This document shows, one piece after another, positions 1 through 8,547 of a DNA stretch of 64,000 nucleotides. The stretch's first letter is position 1. Each line of letters starts with the position of its first letter. The DNA is from Zoogloeaceae bacterium (GTDB lineage Bacteria > Pseudomonadota > Gammaproteobacteria > Burkholderiales > Rhodocyclaceae): assembly GCA_024235595.1 (NCBI GenBank), contig JACKMC010000011.1:1-64000 (forward strand). Reading direction: 5' to 3'. The translations under genes and the position numbers were made by a program. Under the pieces are notes generated by a model. That model did no database searches and had not been told where the DNA came from. It worked only from the letters and a program-made list of their open reading frames with translations.

Positions 1-1
1 G

Positions 2-718
2 CAGGGCGACATCATTACCGCGCCGCCCGAAGAGGCCGTCTATGTAGACGTGTTGCTGCGAACCTTCTGGATGAGCCTGATCGTGACCGGGCTGTGCATG
101 GCGCTCGGTTTCCCGGTTGCCTACCTGATGGCGAACCTGCCGGTCAAGCACGGCAATACGCTGATGATCTTCGTGCTGCTGCCGTTCTGGACCTCGGTCC
201 TGGTGCGGGTGGCGGCATGGATCGTGTTGCTGCAGAACGAGGGCCTGATCAACAAGTCGCTGATGGGGCTCGGCCTTACCGATTCCCCGGTCGAGCTGCT
301 GTTCAACCGCACCGGTGTGTATATCGCGATGGTGCACATCCTGCTGCCCTTCATGGTGTTGCCGCTGTACTCGGTGATGAAGGGCATCTCGCCGGTCTAC
401 ATGCGGGCCGCGGTATCGCTGGGTTGCCCGCCCTTCACGAGCTTCTGGAAAGTGTATTTCCCGCAGACCCTGCCGGGCATCGGGGCGGGTGGCCTGCTGG
501 TGTTCATCATGTGCATGGGCTACTACATCACGCCGGCCCTGCTGGGCGGGCCGCAGGAGCAGATGCTGAGCTACTTCATCGCCTTCTACACCAACCAGAC
601 CATCAACTGGGGCATGGCTGCGGCGCTCTCTGCAGTGCTGCTGGCGGTGACGCTGGTGCTCTACATTGTCTATTCCCGCTACCTTGGACCTTCCGCCAAG
701 GCAGTGCAGGCGCGCTGA
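2..718 (+). CDS. potB: ABC polyamine-type importer permease (PotB-like), 5' end outside window
   Basis: Inner-membrane permease subunit of a spermidine/putrescine-type ABC importer. The reading frame is open to the left edge (first full codon at 2), so the N-terminus lies outside the window; the GTG at 50 is internal. About 238 codons are visible, mostly hydrophobic helices, with the cytoplasmic loop that contacts the ATPase at AAVSLGCPP...FPQTLPGI in the centre. The second permease follows after 10 bases and gabD-gabT come next, so the imported substrate is probably putrescine, spermidine or GABA. The ATPase and binding protein are expected upstream but cannot be seen. Substrate is inferred from context only. 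Confidence 0.85.
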   Translation, partial: QGDIITAPPEEAVYVDVLLRTFWMSLIVTGLCMALGFPVAYLMANLPVKHGNTLMIFVLLPFWTSVLVRVAAWIVLLQNEGLINKSLMGLGLTDSPVELLFNRTGVYIAMVHILLPFMVLPLYSVMKGISPVYMRAAVSLGCPPFTSFWKVYFPQTLPGIGAGGLLVFIMCMGYYITPALLGGPQEQMLSYFIAFYTNQTINWGMAAALSAVLLAVTLVLYIVYSRYLGPSAKAVQAR

Positions 719-728
719 GGAGACCGAG

Positions 729-1553
729 ATGCTGCAACCCTACGCTTCACCCGTCGAGCGCGTCTGGTACTACGGCATGCGCACCCTGGTCGGACTGGTG
801 CTGCTGTTCCTGTTCCTGCCCATCCTCGTGGTGGTGCCGCTGTCCTTCAATTCCGATACCTTCCTGATGTATCCGATGGGCGGTTTCTCGATGCGCTGGT
901 ATGCCGAGATCGCCAATTCGGAGGTCTGGCAGCGGGCGATGATCAACAGCCTGATCGTCTCGCCGCTGTCGACCCTGCTGGCGATGGTGCTCGGCACGCT
1001 GGCGGCGATCGGCCTGGTGCGAACCGACTTTCCGGGCAAGGCGCTGCTCACCGCGGTGCTGATCTCGCCGATGGTGGTGCCGGTGGTGATTGCCGGCGTG
1101 GCGATGTACATCGTCTTCGCGCCGCTCGGCCTGACCGGCAGCTACACCGGGCTGATCATCGCCCACGCGGTGCTCGGCGTGCCCTTCGTGGTGACGACCG
1201 TCACCGCCACCCTGCAGGGCTTCGACTTCAACCTGGTGCGTGCCGCGTCCAGCCTGGGCGCCGATCCGGTGAGTACCTTCTTCAAGGTCACGCTGCCGCT
1301 GGTGGCACCGGGCATCATCTCCGGCGGGCTGTTCGCGTTCGCCATTTCCTTCGACGAGGTGGTGGTGACACTGTTCCTGGCGAGCCCGGAGCAGGCCACG
1401 CTGCCGCGCCAGATGTTCGCCGGCATCCGCGAGAACATCAGCCCGGCGATCGCGGCGGTCGCGACCATCCTGATCGTGCTTTCCACGCTGATGCTGATTA
1501 CCCTCGAGGGCCTGCGCCGCCGAAACGAGCGAATTCGCGGCGTCAGCAGCTGA
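729..1553 (+). CDS. potC: ABC polyamine-type importer permease (PotC-like)
   Basis: Second inner-membrane permease of the same importer, 274 aa, about six transmembrane helices, with the PotC-type loop RAASSLGADPVSTFFKV followed by TLPLVAPGI in the second half. The ATG at 729 is chosen because GAGGAG (716-721) sits just upstream and overlaps the end of potB; a longer in-frame reading from 666 would overlap potB by more than 50 bases and has no ribosome site. Length fits the family (about 260-280 aa). PotB-PotC heterodimers form the membrane channel. The gene lies 28 bases upstream of gabD, so transport and catabolism are probably co-transcribed. Confidence 0.88.
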   Translation: MLQPYASPVERVWYYGMRTLVGLVLLFLFLPILVVVPLSFNSDTFLMYPMGGFSMRWYAEIANSEVWQRAMINSLIVSPLSTLLAMVLGTLAAIGLVRTDFPGKALLTAVLISPMVVPVVIAGVAMYIVFAPLGLTGSYTGLIIAHAVLGVPFVVTTVTATLQGFDFNLVRAASSLGADPVSTFFKVTLPLVAPGIISGGLFAFAISFDEVVVTLFLASPEQATLPRQMFAGIRENISPAIAAVATILIVLSTLMLITLEGLRRRNERIRGVSS

Positions 1554-1581
1554 TCCCAACAACTCTCAAGGACACCGAATC

Positions 1582-3042
1582 ATGAGCCTCAACCTCAAAG
1601 ACGCCGAACTGTTCCGCAGCCGCTGCTACATCGATGGTGAATGGGTCGATGCCGACTCGGCCGCCACCATCGAAGTCACCAATCCGGCCACCGGCGCGGT
1701 GCTCGGCACCGTGCCGAAAATGGGCCGCGACGAGACCCGCCGCGCGATCGCGGCCGCCAACGCCGCCTGGCCGGCCTGGCGGGCGATGACCGCCGGCGCG
1801 CGCTCGAAGATCCTGCGCCGCTGGTTCGAGCTGCTGCTCGAGAACCAGGAAGACCTGGCCGTGCTGATGACCTCGGAGCAGGGCAAGTCGCTCACCGAGG
1901 CGCGCGGCGAGATCGCCTACGCCGCCTCCTTCATCGAGTGGTTTGCCGAGGAAGGCAAGCGCATCTATGGCGACGTGATTCCCGGCCACCAGCCCGACAA
2001 GCGCATCGTCGTCACCAAGGAGCCGATCGGGGTGTGTGCGGCGATCACGCCGTGGAACTTCCCGGCGGCGATGATCACGCGCAAGGCCGGCCCGGCGCTG
2101 GCAGCGGGCTGCACCATGGTGCTCAAGCCCGCCAGCCAGACCCCGTATTCGGCGCTCGCCCTGGCGGTGCTGGCGGAGCGCGCCGGAGTGCCCAAGGGCG
2201 TGTTCAGCGTGGTTACCGGGTCGTCCGCCGAGATCGGCGGCGAGCTCACCGAGAGCCCGATCGTGCGCAAGCTGACCTTCACCGGCTCGACCGAGGTCGG
2301 TGTCAAGCTGGCCGCGCAGTGCGCGCCCACGGTCAAGAAGCTGTCGCTGGAGCTCGGCGGCAATGCGCCCTTCATCGTCTTCGACGATGCCGACCTCGAT
2401 GCGGCCGTGGAGGGCGCGCTGGCCTCCAAGTACCGCAACAGCGGCCAGACCTGCGTCTGCGCCAACCGCCTGCTGGTGCAGGACGGCGTGTATGACGCCT
2501 TCGCCGAGAAGCTCGCCGCGGCGGTCGCCAAGCTCAAGGTCGGCAACGGCCTCGAGGCCGGTACCAGCCAGGGCCCGCTGATCGACATGAATGCGGTCGA
2601 GAAGGTCGAGGAGCACATTGCCGACGCGCTCGGCAAGGGCGCCCGGGTAATTGCCGGCGGCAAGCGTCACGCGCTGGGCCGCAGCTTCTTCGAACCCACC
2701 ATCCTGGCCGACGTGACCACCGACATGATGGTGGCCCGCGAAGAGACCTTCGGGCCGGTGGCGCCGCTGTTCCGCTTCAAGGACGAGGCCGAGGCGATCC
2801 GCATGGCCAACGATACCGAGTTCGGGCTGGCCGCCTATTTCTACGCTGCCGGCATGAACCGGGTGTGGCGTGTCTCGGCCGCGCTCGAGTACGGCATCGT
2901 CGGTATCAACACCGGCATCATCTCGACCGAAGTGGCGCCGTTTGGCGGCATGAAGTCTTCGGGCCTGGGGCGCGAAGGCTCCAGGTACGGCATCGAGGAC
3001 TTTCTGGAAATCAAATACTTGTGCATGGGCGGCGTGCAATGA
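1582..3042 (+). CDS. gabD: succinate-semialdehyde dehydrogenase (NADP+)
   Basis: Cytoplasmic aldehyde dehydrogenase oxidising succinic semialdehyde to succinate, the last step of the GABA shunt. The 486-aa protein has the family's normal length. Visible signatures are the general-base glutamate in LSLELGGNAPFIV (Glu257), the catalytic cysteine in NSGQTCVCANR (Cys291, with a second cysteine two residues on, as in GabD), and the C-terminal PFGGMKSSGLGREGS motif. It starts 28 bases after potC with AAGGA upstream and is followed 32 bases later by gabT, which makes the substrate assignment firmer than for an isolated aldehyde dehydrogenase. Glutarate-semialdehyde activity is possible as a side reaction. 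Confidence 0.93.
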   Translation: MSLNLKDAELFRSRCYIDGEWVDADSAATIEVTNPATGAVLGTVPKMGRDETRRAIAAANAAWPAWRAMTAGARSKILRRWFELLLENQEDLAVLMTSEQGKSLTEARGEIAYAASFIEWFAEEGKRIYGDVIPGHQPDKRIVVTKEPIGVCAAITPWNFPAAMITRKAGPALAAGCTMVLKPASQTPYSALALAVLAERAGVPKGVFSVVTGSSAEIGGELTESPIVRKLTFTGSTEVGVKLAAQCAPTVKKLSLELGGNAPFIVFDDADLDAAVEGALASKYRNSGQTCVCANRLLVQDGVYDAFAEKLAAAVAKLKVGNGLEAGTSQGPLIDMNAVEKVEEHIADALGKGARVIAGGKRHALGRSFFEPTILADVTTDMMVAREETFGPVAPLFRFKDEAEAIRMANDTEFGLAAYFYAAGMNRVWRVSAALEYGIVGINTGIISTEVAPFGGMKSSGLGREGSRYGIEDFLEIKYLCMGGVQ

Positions 3043-3074
3043 GCGTGTCCGCCGTCAGAACCCAGGAGAACAGC

Positions 3075-4379
3075 ATGAACGCAAACACCCAGCCGCCGGG
3101 CACGAGCAACGCGGACTTCATGGCGCGCCGCGCCGCAGCCCTGCCGCGCGGCGTCGGCCAGGCCCATCCGGTTTTTGCCAGCAAGGCGCAGAACGCCGAG
3201 CTGTGGGATGTCGAGGGGCGCCGCTACATCGACTTCGTGGCCGGCATCGCGGTGGTCAACACCGGCCACTGTCACCCCAAGGTGGTGGCCGCCGCCCAGG
3301 CGCAGATCCCGCTCTTCAGCCATACCTGCTTCCAGGTGGTGGCCTATGATGGATACCTGCGCCTTGCCGAGCGCTTGAATGCGCTGGCGCCGGGCAATGC
3401 GCCGAAGAAGACCTTCTTCCTCAGCACCGGTGCCGAAGCGGTGGAGAACGCCATCAAGATCGCCCGCGCCGCCACCGGCCGTCCGGGTGTCATCGCCTTC
3501 CAGGGCGGCTTCCACGGCCGTACCCTGCTGGCGCTCGGCCTGACCGGCAAGATCGAGCCCTACAAGGTCGGCGTCGGACCCTTCCCGGCCGAGATCTACC
3601 ATGCGCCGTTTCCGTGCGAGCTGCATGGCGTGAGCGTCGATGACGCAATCCGCGGGGTCGAGCTGCTGTTCAAGAGCGACATCGAGGCCCGCCGCGTGGC
3701 CGCCTTCATCGTCGAACCGGTGCAGGGCGAGGGCGGCTACTACCCGGCACCGCCCGAGTTTCTGCAACGCCTGCGTTCACTTGCAGACCAGCACGGGATC
3801 CTGCTGATCGCCGACGAAATCCAGACCGGCGTGGCGCGTACCGGCAAGATGTTCGCCGTCGAACACAGTGGCGTGGTGCCCGACCTCATTACCATGGCCA
3901 AGGGCCTCGGCGGCGGTTTTCCGATCGCCGCGGTGGTGGGTCGTGCCGACATCATGGACGCGCTCAACCCGGGCGGTCTTGGCAGCACCTACGCGGGCGC
4001 GCCGATGGCCTGCGCGGCGGCGCTTGCGGTGCTCGATGTGGTCGAGTCGGAGGACCTGTGCCAGCGCGCAACCACGATCGGTGAGCACATGCAGGTGCGT
4101 CTGCGTGAGCTGGCGGCACGCCAGAGATCCATCGGCGAGGTACGCGGTCTCGGCGCGATGGTTGCAGTGGAGTTCTTCAACGACGGCGATCATGCGAAGC
4201 CGGGAGCGGATCTGCTCAAGGCGATCGTGGCGGAGGCGCTCAAGCGCGGTCTGCTGCTGCTCTCCTGCGGCGTCTACGGCAATGTGTTGCGACTGATGGT
4301 GCCGCTGACCATCGAGCAGGCCGTGCTCGACGAAGGGCTGGACATCCTCTGCGAATCGATAGACGCCGTCGCAGGCTGA
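3075..4379 (+). CDS. gabT: 4-aminobutyrate aminotransferase
   Basis: PLP-dependent class III aminotransferase moving the amino group of GABA to 2-oxoglutarate, giving succinic semialdehyde for GabD. The protein is 434 aa. The PLP lysine is Lys276 in TMAKGLGGGFPIA; the PLP-contact segments GFHGRT and the EPVQGEGGYYPAP signature are present. Start ATG at 3075 is preceded by AGGAG (3064-3068); a reading from 2865 would overlap most of the end of gabD in another frame. Together with gabD and the upstream importer it forms a polyamine/GABA utilisation unit. A role with 5-aminovalerate is possible because many GabT enzymes accept it. Confidence 0.92.
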   Translation: MNANTQPPGTSNADFMARRAAALPRGVGQAHPVFASKAQNAELWDVEGRRYIDFVAGIAVVNTGHCHPKVVAAAQAQIPLFSHTCFQVVAYDGYLRLAERLNALAPGNAPKKTFFLSTGAEAVENAIKIARAATGRPGVIAFQGGFHGRTLLALGLTGKIEPYKVGVGPFPAEIYHAPFPCELHGVSVDDAIRGVELLFKSDIEARRVAAFIVEPVQGEGGYYPAPPEFLQRLRSLADQHGILLIADEIQTGVARTGKMFAVEHSGVVPDLITMAKGLGGGFPIAAVVGRADIMDALNPGGLGSTYAGAPMACAAALAVLDVVESEDLCQRATTIGEHMQVRLRELAARQRSIGEVRGLGAMVAVEFFNDGDHAKPGADLLKAIVAEALKRGLLLLSCGVYGNVLRLMVPLTIEQAVLDEGLDILCESIDAVAG

Positions 4380-4543
4380 GCGCCGGGCCGCGCTTGGTCG
4401 GGGGGCCGGCGCAGCCATGCGTCGGTCTTCCGGATGGGCTTGGCATCCGCTTCGGTGCCGCGAGCGGGGCGTGTGGTTCGCCGCGACGGGCCTGTGAAAC
4501 AGCGCTCGGTCCGGATCCCGCTGCAGGGTGCCTTGCCCGGGAC

Positions 4544-5452
4544 TCAGGGGCTGGCCCAGAGCGGCGCCGTGGCGATCTTCTCGATCAGGAAATCGATGAG
4601 GATACGGACCTTCGCGGTCAGCACGTTCGATTTCGGATAGACGAGCCAGAGGGATGATTGGTCGTTGATCTCGTATTCCGGCAGGATGCGGACCAGTGTG
4701 CCGTCGGCGAGTTCGCGGTGGACGCTCCACAGCGAATTCATCGAGATGCCCGCGCCGGCAACAGTGGCGATCTTCTGGCTCGCACCATCGTCGATCACCA
4801 GTCGCGCCCCCGCGCTGCGCGGGTCGAAGAGTGCTGACTGCCCGTCGCGGGCGATCAGCTCCTTGGGCGACGAATCCCTGAAGCCGATGAGCAGGTGTTG
4901 CGACAACTCCTCGGGGCGCCGGGGGGTTCCGTTTCGCGCAAGGTAATGCGGCGATGCGCACAGCATGCGCCGGTCATCGGCCAGTTTCCGGCACTTGAGG
5001 CTGCTGTCGTCAAGCACTGCGTTGCGCAGGGCAAGGTCGAAGCTGCCTTCGATCAGGTCGAACTGCGCGTCGGAGAGCCTGAGGTCGAGCTTGATGCCCG
5101 GATGCAGCGCGAGGAACTCCGGCAGCAGCGGGGCGATATAGAGCTGCGCGAAAGTGCTGGGTGCGGCAAAGCGCAATGTCCCGCTCGCAATCGGCTGTCC
5201 CAGCCCCAGCGCCGCGAATGCTGCGCTCTCCTGGGCGAGGATCTCCCTGGCGTAGGGCAGGAATTCGGCGCCTTCCATGGACAACGCGACCTTTCGCGTC
5301 GAGCGGATCAGCAAGTCCGCCCGCAGGGTGGTTTCCAGCTTCGCAAGCCGGGCGCTGGCAGCGGCCGGTGCCAGCCCCAGGGCACGCCCGGCGGCACTGA
5401 TGTTGAGTTTTTCCGCCGCGAGGACGAAGAGGCGAAGGCTTTCAGTGTCCAT
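4544..5452 (-). CDS. LysR-family transcriptional regulator
   Basis: DNA-binding regulator of 302 aa. Residues about 1-60 (MDTESLRLFVLAAEKLNIS onward) form the winged helix-turn-helix; the rest is the periplasmic-binding-protein-like effector domain. The ATG at 5452 is preferred because it gives the standard LysR N-terminus, whereas the upstream in-frame extension to 5539 is AT-rich and atypical. It is divergent from the luciferase-like gene at 5784, so that gene and the following SDR are the likeliest targets. The subfamily (few N-terminal extras, AAG.ALGLAPAAASARLAKLE) resembles regulators of small oxidoreductases; the effector is unknown. Confidence 0.88.
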   Translation of the reverse strand: MDTESLRLFVLAAEKLNISAAGRALGLAPAAASARLAKLETTLRADLLIRSTRKVALSMEGAEFLPYAREILAQESAAFAALGLGQPIASGTLRFAAPSTFAQLYIAPLLPEFLALHPGIKLDLRLSDAQFDLIEGSFDLALRNAVLDDSSLKCRKLADDRRMLCASPHYLARNGTPRRPEELSQHLLIGFRDSSPKELIARDGQSALFDPRSAGARLVIDDGASQKIATVAGAGISMNSLWSVHRELADGTLVRILPEYEINDQSSLWLVYPKSNVLTAKVRILIDFLIEKIATAPLWASP

Positions 5453-5783
5453 GTTTATATCAAAAAACCGAATTAAGAACCAAAAAATACGGCCTTTATT
5501 CGAAAAACTCAAATCGCTATCGTGGTGTCCGTACTGCAAGCCCGCGGTCTTGCACGAGGGCCGCGCCGCGCATCGTCATCGGGTGCCCTTCGCAGGCGAC
5601 GGCCGCCGTCATCATCAACGATCCGCGATACCTGCCCCATCCGGGTGCCCGCACGGAGGGCCCGGCCAGTCACCACTTCCTCATCGAAGGCAGGGACGAG
5701 CTCGCCCGAAGGGCGTGGGCCCGCAAGAAACGCCGTAAGCGGTTGGCCATGCGACTCCGGTTGCCGCCGCAAGGGAAAACGCA
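5453..5783. other. 331-base intergenic control region between divergent genes
   Basis: No convincing gene. The part next to the LysR gene (about 5453-5520) is markedly AT-rich against a GC-rich background and contains A-tracts, as expected of a divergent promoter. The remaining 260 bases are GC-rich; short open frames exist on both strands but none has a ribosome site or recognisable motifs. Confidence 0.6.
5469..5502. promoter_or_regulatory. imperfect dyad upstream of LysR gene, possible regulator site
   Basis: CGAATTAAG (5469-5477) is repeated inverted as CTTTATTCG (5494-5502) with one mismatch and a 16-base gap. It lies in the AT-rich segment 17-50 bases upstream of the LysR start codon, a usual place for LysR autoregulation. 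The arms are short and AT-rich, so chance is possible. Confidence 0.3.
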
Positions 5784-6752
5784 ATGCCTGGAATGATCGA
5801 TACGCTGCAATTCCCGTCCATCAATCGGGGATACGACAGGGTCTTCCGTCCGAACCGTCTGAGCATCGGGCTGGTCGTGCCGCTGGAAAGCTACGGCAGC
5901 AGCCCGGTGCCGACCATGAACCGACATGCTGAGCGCGTCGGTCTCGCCGAGACGCTCGGCTTCTCGGCAGTGTGGTTGCGGGATGTGCCCTTCAACGTAC
6001 CGTCGTTTGGCGATGCGGGGCAGATCTTCGATCCCTTCACCTATCTCGGCTTTTTGGCTGCGCGCACCGAGCGGATTGCGCTGGGTGTGGCCAGCGTCGT
6101 GCTGCCGCTGCGTCACCCGGCGCATGTGGCCAAGGCGGCGGCCAGCGTGGATGTGCTATCGGGTGGGCGGATCATCCTCGGCGTTGCGTCGGGCGACCGG
6201 CCGCAAGAGTATCCGGCGCTGGCGCTTCCATTCGACGCTCGCGGTGCGCGGTTTCGCGACAGCTTCGAGTACATCGAGCACATGGGCGGGTGCGAGCCGA
6301 AGTTCGACAACACCTATGGCATGCTGGCGGGCGACATGGACATGTTGCCCAAACCAGTGGGAGCGAAGCTTCCTATGCTCATCACCGGGGGCAGCCAACA
6401 GAGCCCGGACTGGATCGCAGGTCACGGCGCCGGCTGGATCACCTATCCGCGCCAGGTCGCGGTGCAGGCGAAGCTCATTGCCGACTGGCGGGCGCGGGTG
6501 GAGGCGCTGGGCGGCCCGGCCAAGCCGGCGATGCAGTCCTTGTATATCGACCTTTGCGACGACCCCGGGATGCCGCCACAGACGATCCATCTGGGATTCC
6601 GCTCGGGCGTGCTCCATCTTCGGGCCTATCTGAAAGAGCTTGAATCGATCGGTGTCAATCATGTCGCGCTGAACCTGCGCTTCAATCGCGCCGAGATCGA
6701 GACCACCATGCAGCATCTGGCCGCCGAAGTGCTGCCGGACTTCACCACCTAA
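5784..6752 (+). CDS. luciferase-like (LLM) flavin-dependent oxidoreductase
   Basis: FMNH2- or F420-type monooxygenase/oxidoreductase of the bacterial luciferase superfamily, 322 aa. Visible family features are an N-terminal RLSIGLVVPLESYG strand, the AERVGLAETLGFSAVWLRDVP segment, RIALGVASVVLPLRHPAHVAKAAASVD and GGRIILGVASGDRPQEY. This arrangement fits the BA3436-type subgroup (TIGR03571), for which I know no established substrate. AAGGGA lies 8-13 bases ahead of the ATG. The SDR gene begins 13 bases downstream, so the two likely act together under the divergent LysR regulator, possibly on an electrophile or xenobiotic. Reaction not assigned. Confidence 0.82.
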   Translation: MPGMIDTLQFPSINRGYDRVFRPNRLSIGLVVPLESYGSSPVPTMNRHAERVGLAETLGFSAVWLRDVPFNVPSFGDAGQIFDPFTYLGFLAARTERIALGVASVVLPLRHPAHVAKAAASVDVLSGGRIILGVASGDRPQEYPALALPFDARGARFRDSFEYIEHMGGCEPKFDNTYGMLAGDMDMLPKPVGAKLPMLITGGSQQSPDWIAGHGAGWITYPRQVAVQAKLIADWRARVEALGGPAKPAMQSLYIDLCDDPGMPPQTIHLGFRSGVLHLRAYLKELESIGVNHVALNLRFNRAEIETTMQHLAAEVLPDFTT

Positions 6753-6765
6753 GCGAGGAACGACA

Positions 6766-7581
6766 ATGCAGAAGACGATTCTTGTCACCGGCTCGACCGA
6801 CGGCATCGGACTGGCGACCGCGAAAATGCTGGCCTCCCAGGGGCATGCTGTGCTGTTGCACGGGCGCAATCCGCACAAATTGGCGGATGCGCAGCGGGCG
6901 TTGTGCGCGCTGCCAGGCGCTGGACCGATCGAATCCCATGTGGCGGATCTGTCGCGAATCGAAGAAGTCGAGGTCCTCGCGGCGGCCATAGGCGAGCGCC
7001 ACGGCAAACTCGACGTGCTGATCAACAACGCCGGCATCCTCCGCACCTCCGACGCCGTCACGCGCGACGGACTCGATGTGCGCTTCGTGGTGAACACCGT
7101 CGCCCCCTATCTGCTCACGCAGCGGCTCCTGCCGCTTCTGGGGACGTCCGGCCGCGTGGTCAATCTGTCCTCGGCGGCCCAGTCGCCGGTCGATCCCGAG
7201 GCGCTGGCCGGGCGCGTCCGGCTCGCCGACATGGCGGCCTACGCCCAAAGCAAGCTCGCGCTCACGATGTGGTCGCGCCAGCTCGCGCTGATGCTCGGCT
7301 CGTGCGGTCCGCTCATCGTCGCGGTCAATCCCGGTTCGATGCTCGGCAGCAAGATGGTGAAGGAGGGCTTCGGGGTCGACGGCGGCGATATCGGAATCGG
7401 TGCCGACATTCTCGTGCGCGCAGCCTTGTCCGATGAGTTCGCGACCGCCACCGGCAAGTATTTCGACAACGATTCCGGCCGCTTTGCCTCACCCCATCCG
7501 GATGCCCTCGACCAAGGCAAGTCGGCAGCGCTGGTACAAGCGATCGAGAGCTTGCTGTTTCGCTTGAGTGCCGATCGGTAG
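6766..7581 (+). CDS. short-chain dehydrogenase/reductase
   Basis: Cytoplasmic NAD(P)-dependent SDR, 271 aa. The nucleotide site is TGSTDGIG at residues 7-14 (classical TGxxxGIG), followed by NNAGI and the catalytic YxxxK as YAQSK. HGRNPHK after strand two suggests NADPH preference. It begins 13 bases after the luciferase-like gene with a GAGG ribosome site and is probably co-transcribed with it. Substrate unknown; the C-terminal KYFDNDSGRF segment resembles the retinol-dehydrogenase/WW-oxidoreductase-like group of SDRs often found in small detoxification operons. Confidence 0.85.
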   Translation: MQKTILVTGSTDGIGLATAKMLASQGHAVLLHGRNPHKLADAQRALCALPGAGPIESHVADLSRIEEVEVLAAAIGERHGKLDVLINNAGILRTSDAVTRDGLDVRFVVNTVAPYLLTQRLLPLLGTSGRVVNLSSAAQSPVDPEALAGRVRLADMAAYAQSKLALTMWSRQLALMLGSCGPLIVAVNPGSMLGSKMVKEGFGVDGGDIGIGADILVRAALSDEFATATGKYFDNDSGRFASPHPDALDQGKSAALVQAIESLLFRLSADR

Positions 7582-7887
7582 AACGCCCGGGCGCGGCCGT
7601 TCGAGTCGCGGGGCGCGAACCCGGCAAGCCGCTCGAGACGCTCGTCCACACCGGACTTCGGCTCTCGCGCGCTGCACATGCGAGGTGACTGCGAGGTGAT
7701 GACGCAGCAGTATCGGTGCTGCGCCGGCGCGGCGACTGTGGCAGCATTGCAATGGCGAGTGCATCCTTTCTTGGGGCCTTGCGACAGTCAAGGGGCGGTG
7801 GTCTTCCAGACGCCTCCTCCTCTTGGATGCTGGTGTGACACAGGGCGCGCGCAAAGGCCGCGTCTTGCGACCGGGAGGGTTCGATAG
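7582..7887. other. 306-base gap before cytochrome genes; no gene seen
   Basis: A 69-codon frame ending at 7887 lacks a ribosome site and any motif, so I do not call it. No hairpin with a T-tract was found after the SDR gene. The last 100 bases must hold the promoter of the two cytochrome genes but show no clear -35/-10 pair. Confidence 0.5.
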
Positions 7888-8547
7888 ATGCTCGACAGCG
7901 TAGTCTTGCGTGCGATGCCGCTGGCAGTGCTCGTCGCTCTTGCCGCAGGGCCTGCGGGTGCAGCGGATGGCGAAAAAGTGTTTCACGAGGGTGGGGCGGA
8001 TCCCGCCGCCCTGGCCTGCGTCACCTGCCACGGGGCGCAGGCCCAGGGCCTCGGCGCCGCAGGATTTCCTGCGCTGGCGGGCACGCCGGCTGCCTACCTG
8101 GCAAAGCAGATCGCGGATTTTCGAAGTGGCGCCCGCATGAATCCGGTGATGCAGCCGATCGCCACGGCGCTCAGCGATGCGGAGGTGAGCGCCGTGGCGG
8201 CAAGCCTGGCCGCCATGCCCGGGCCCACGGTAAAGGAGGCGGGTCGTGCCGATGCGGCTGTCGGAGCAGGCGCAAAGCTGGCGCTGCGGGGGGCATGGGA
8301 TCGCAATGTGCCCGAATGCGTGGCCTGTCATGGGCCGGGTGGCGTGGGGGTGGGTGCCAGTTTTCCGCCGCTCGCCGGGCAGTCGTCCGAATATCTGAGC
8401 GCCCAACTCGATGCCTGGCGACAGGGCACGCGCAAGAACGATCCGCAGGCGCTCATGGGCCATATCGCCCGCGCCCTGAGCGATGACGAGGTCAGGGCGG
8501 TGTCCGAATACTTCGCCGGCCTTGGTCAATGGAGGGTGCCGCAATGA
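7888..8547 (+). CDS. tsdB: diheme cytochrome c4-like, probable TsdB electron acceptor
   Basis: Periplasmic diheme cytochrome c of 219 aa. A Sec signal peptide (residues 1-25, ending GPAGA-AD) precedes two homologous cytochrome c domains with haem motifs CVTCH (44-48) and CVACH (144-148). Each domain has a distal methionine region (MNPVMQ; NDPQALM), the c4 pattern. Its stop codon overlaps the start of the next gene (ATGA), which encodes a TsdA-like cytochrome; TsdB proteins of this size accept electrons from TsdA and are encoded just upstream in Pseudomonas stutzeri. GGAGGG precedes the ATG. Without the neighbour it would only be called a c4/c553 cytochrome. Confidence 0.8.
   Translation: MLDSVVLRAMPLAVLVALAAGPAGAADGEKVFHEGGADPAALACVTCHGAQAQGLGAAGFPALAGTPAAYLAKQIADFRSGARMNPVMQPIATALSDAEVSAVAASLAAMPGPTVKEAGRADAAVGAGAKLALRGAWDRNVPECVACHGPGGVGVGASFPPLAGQSSEYLSAQLDAWRQGTRKNDPQALMGHIARALSDDEVRAVSEYFAGLGQWRVPQ

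Noticed and set aside
1543..3039. 498-codon open frame antisense to gabD
   Set aside because: Codon-phase shadow of a GC-rich gene: His/Arg/Gly-rich, no motif, no ribosome site, and gabD is unequivocal.
5522..5932. Open frame across the LysR-LLM intergenic region
   Set aside because: Ser/Arg-rich, no ribosome site, runs into the LLM gene in another frame.
7678..7887. 69-codon frame ahead of the cytochrome genes
   Set aside because: No ribosome site, no recognisable signal or haem motif; ends at the base before tsdB by chance.
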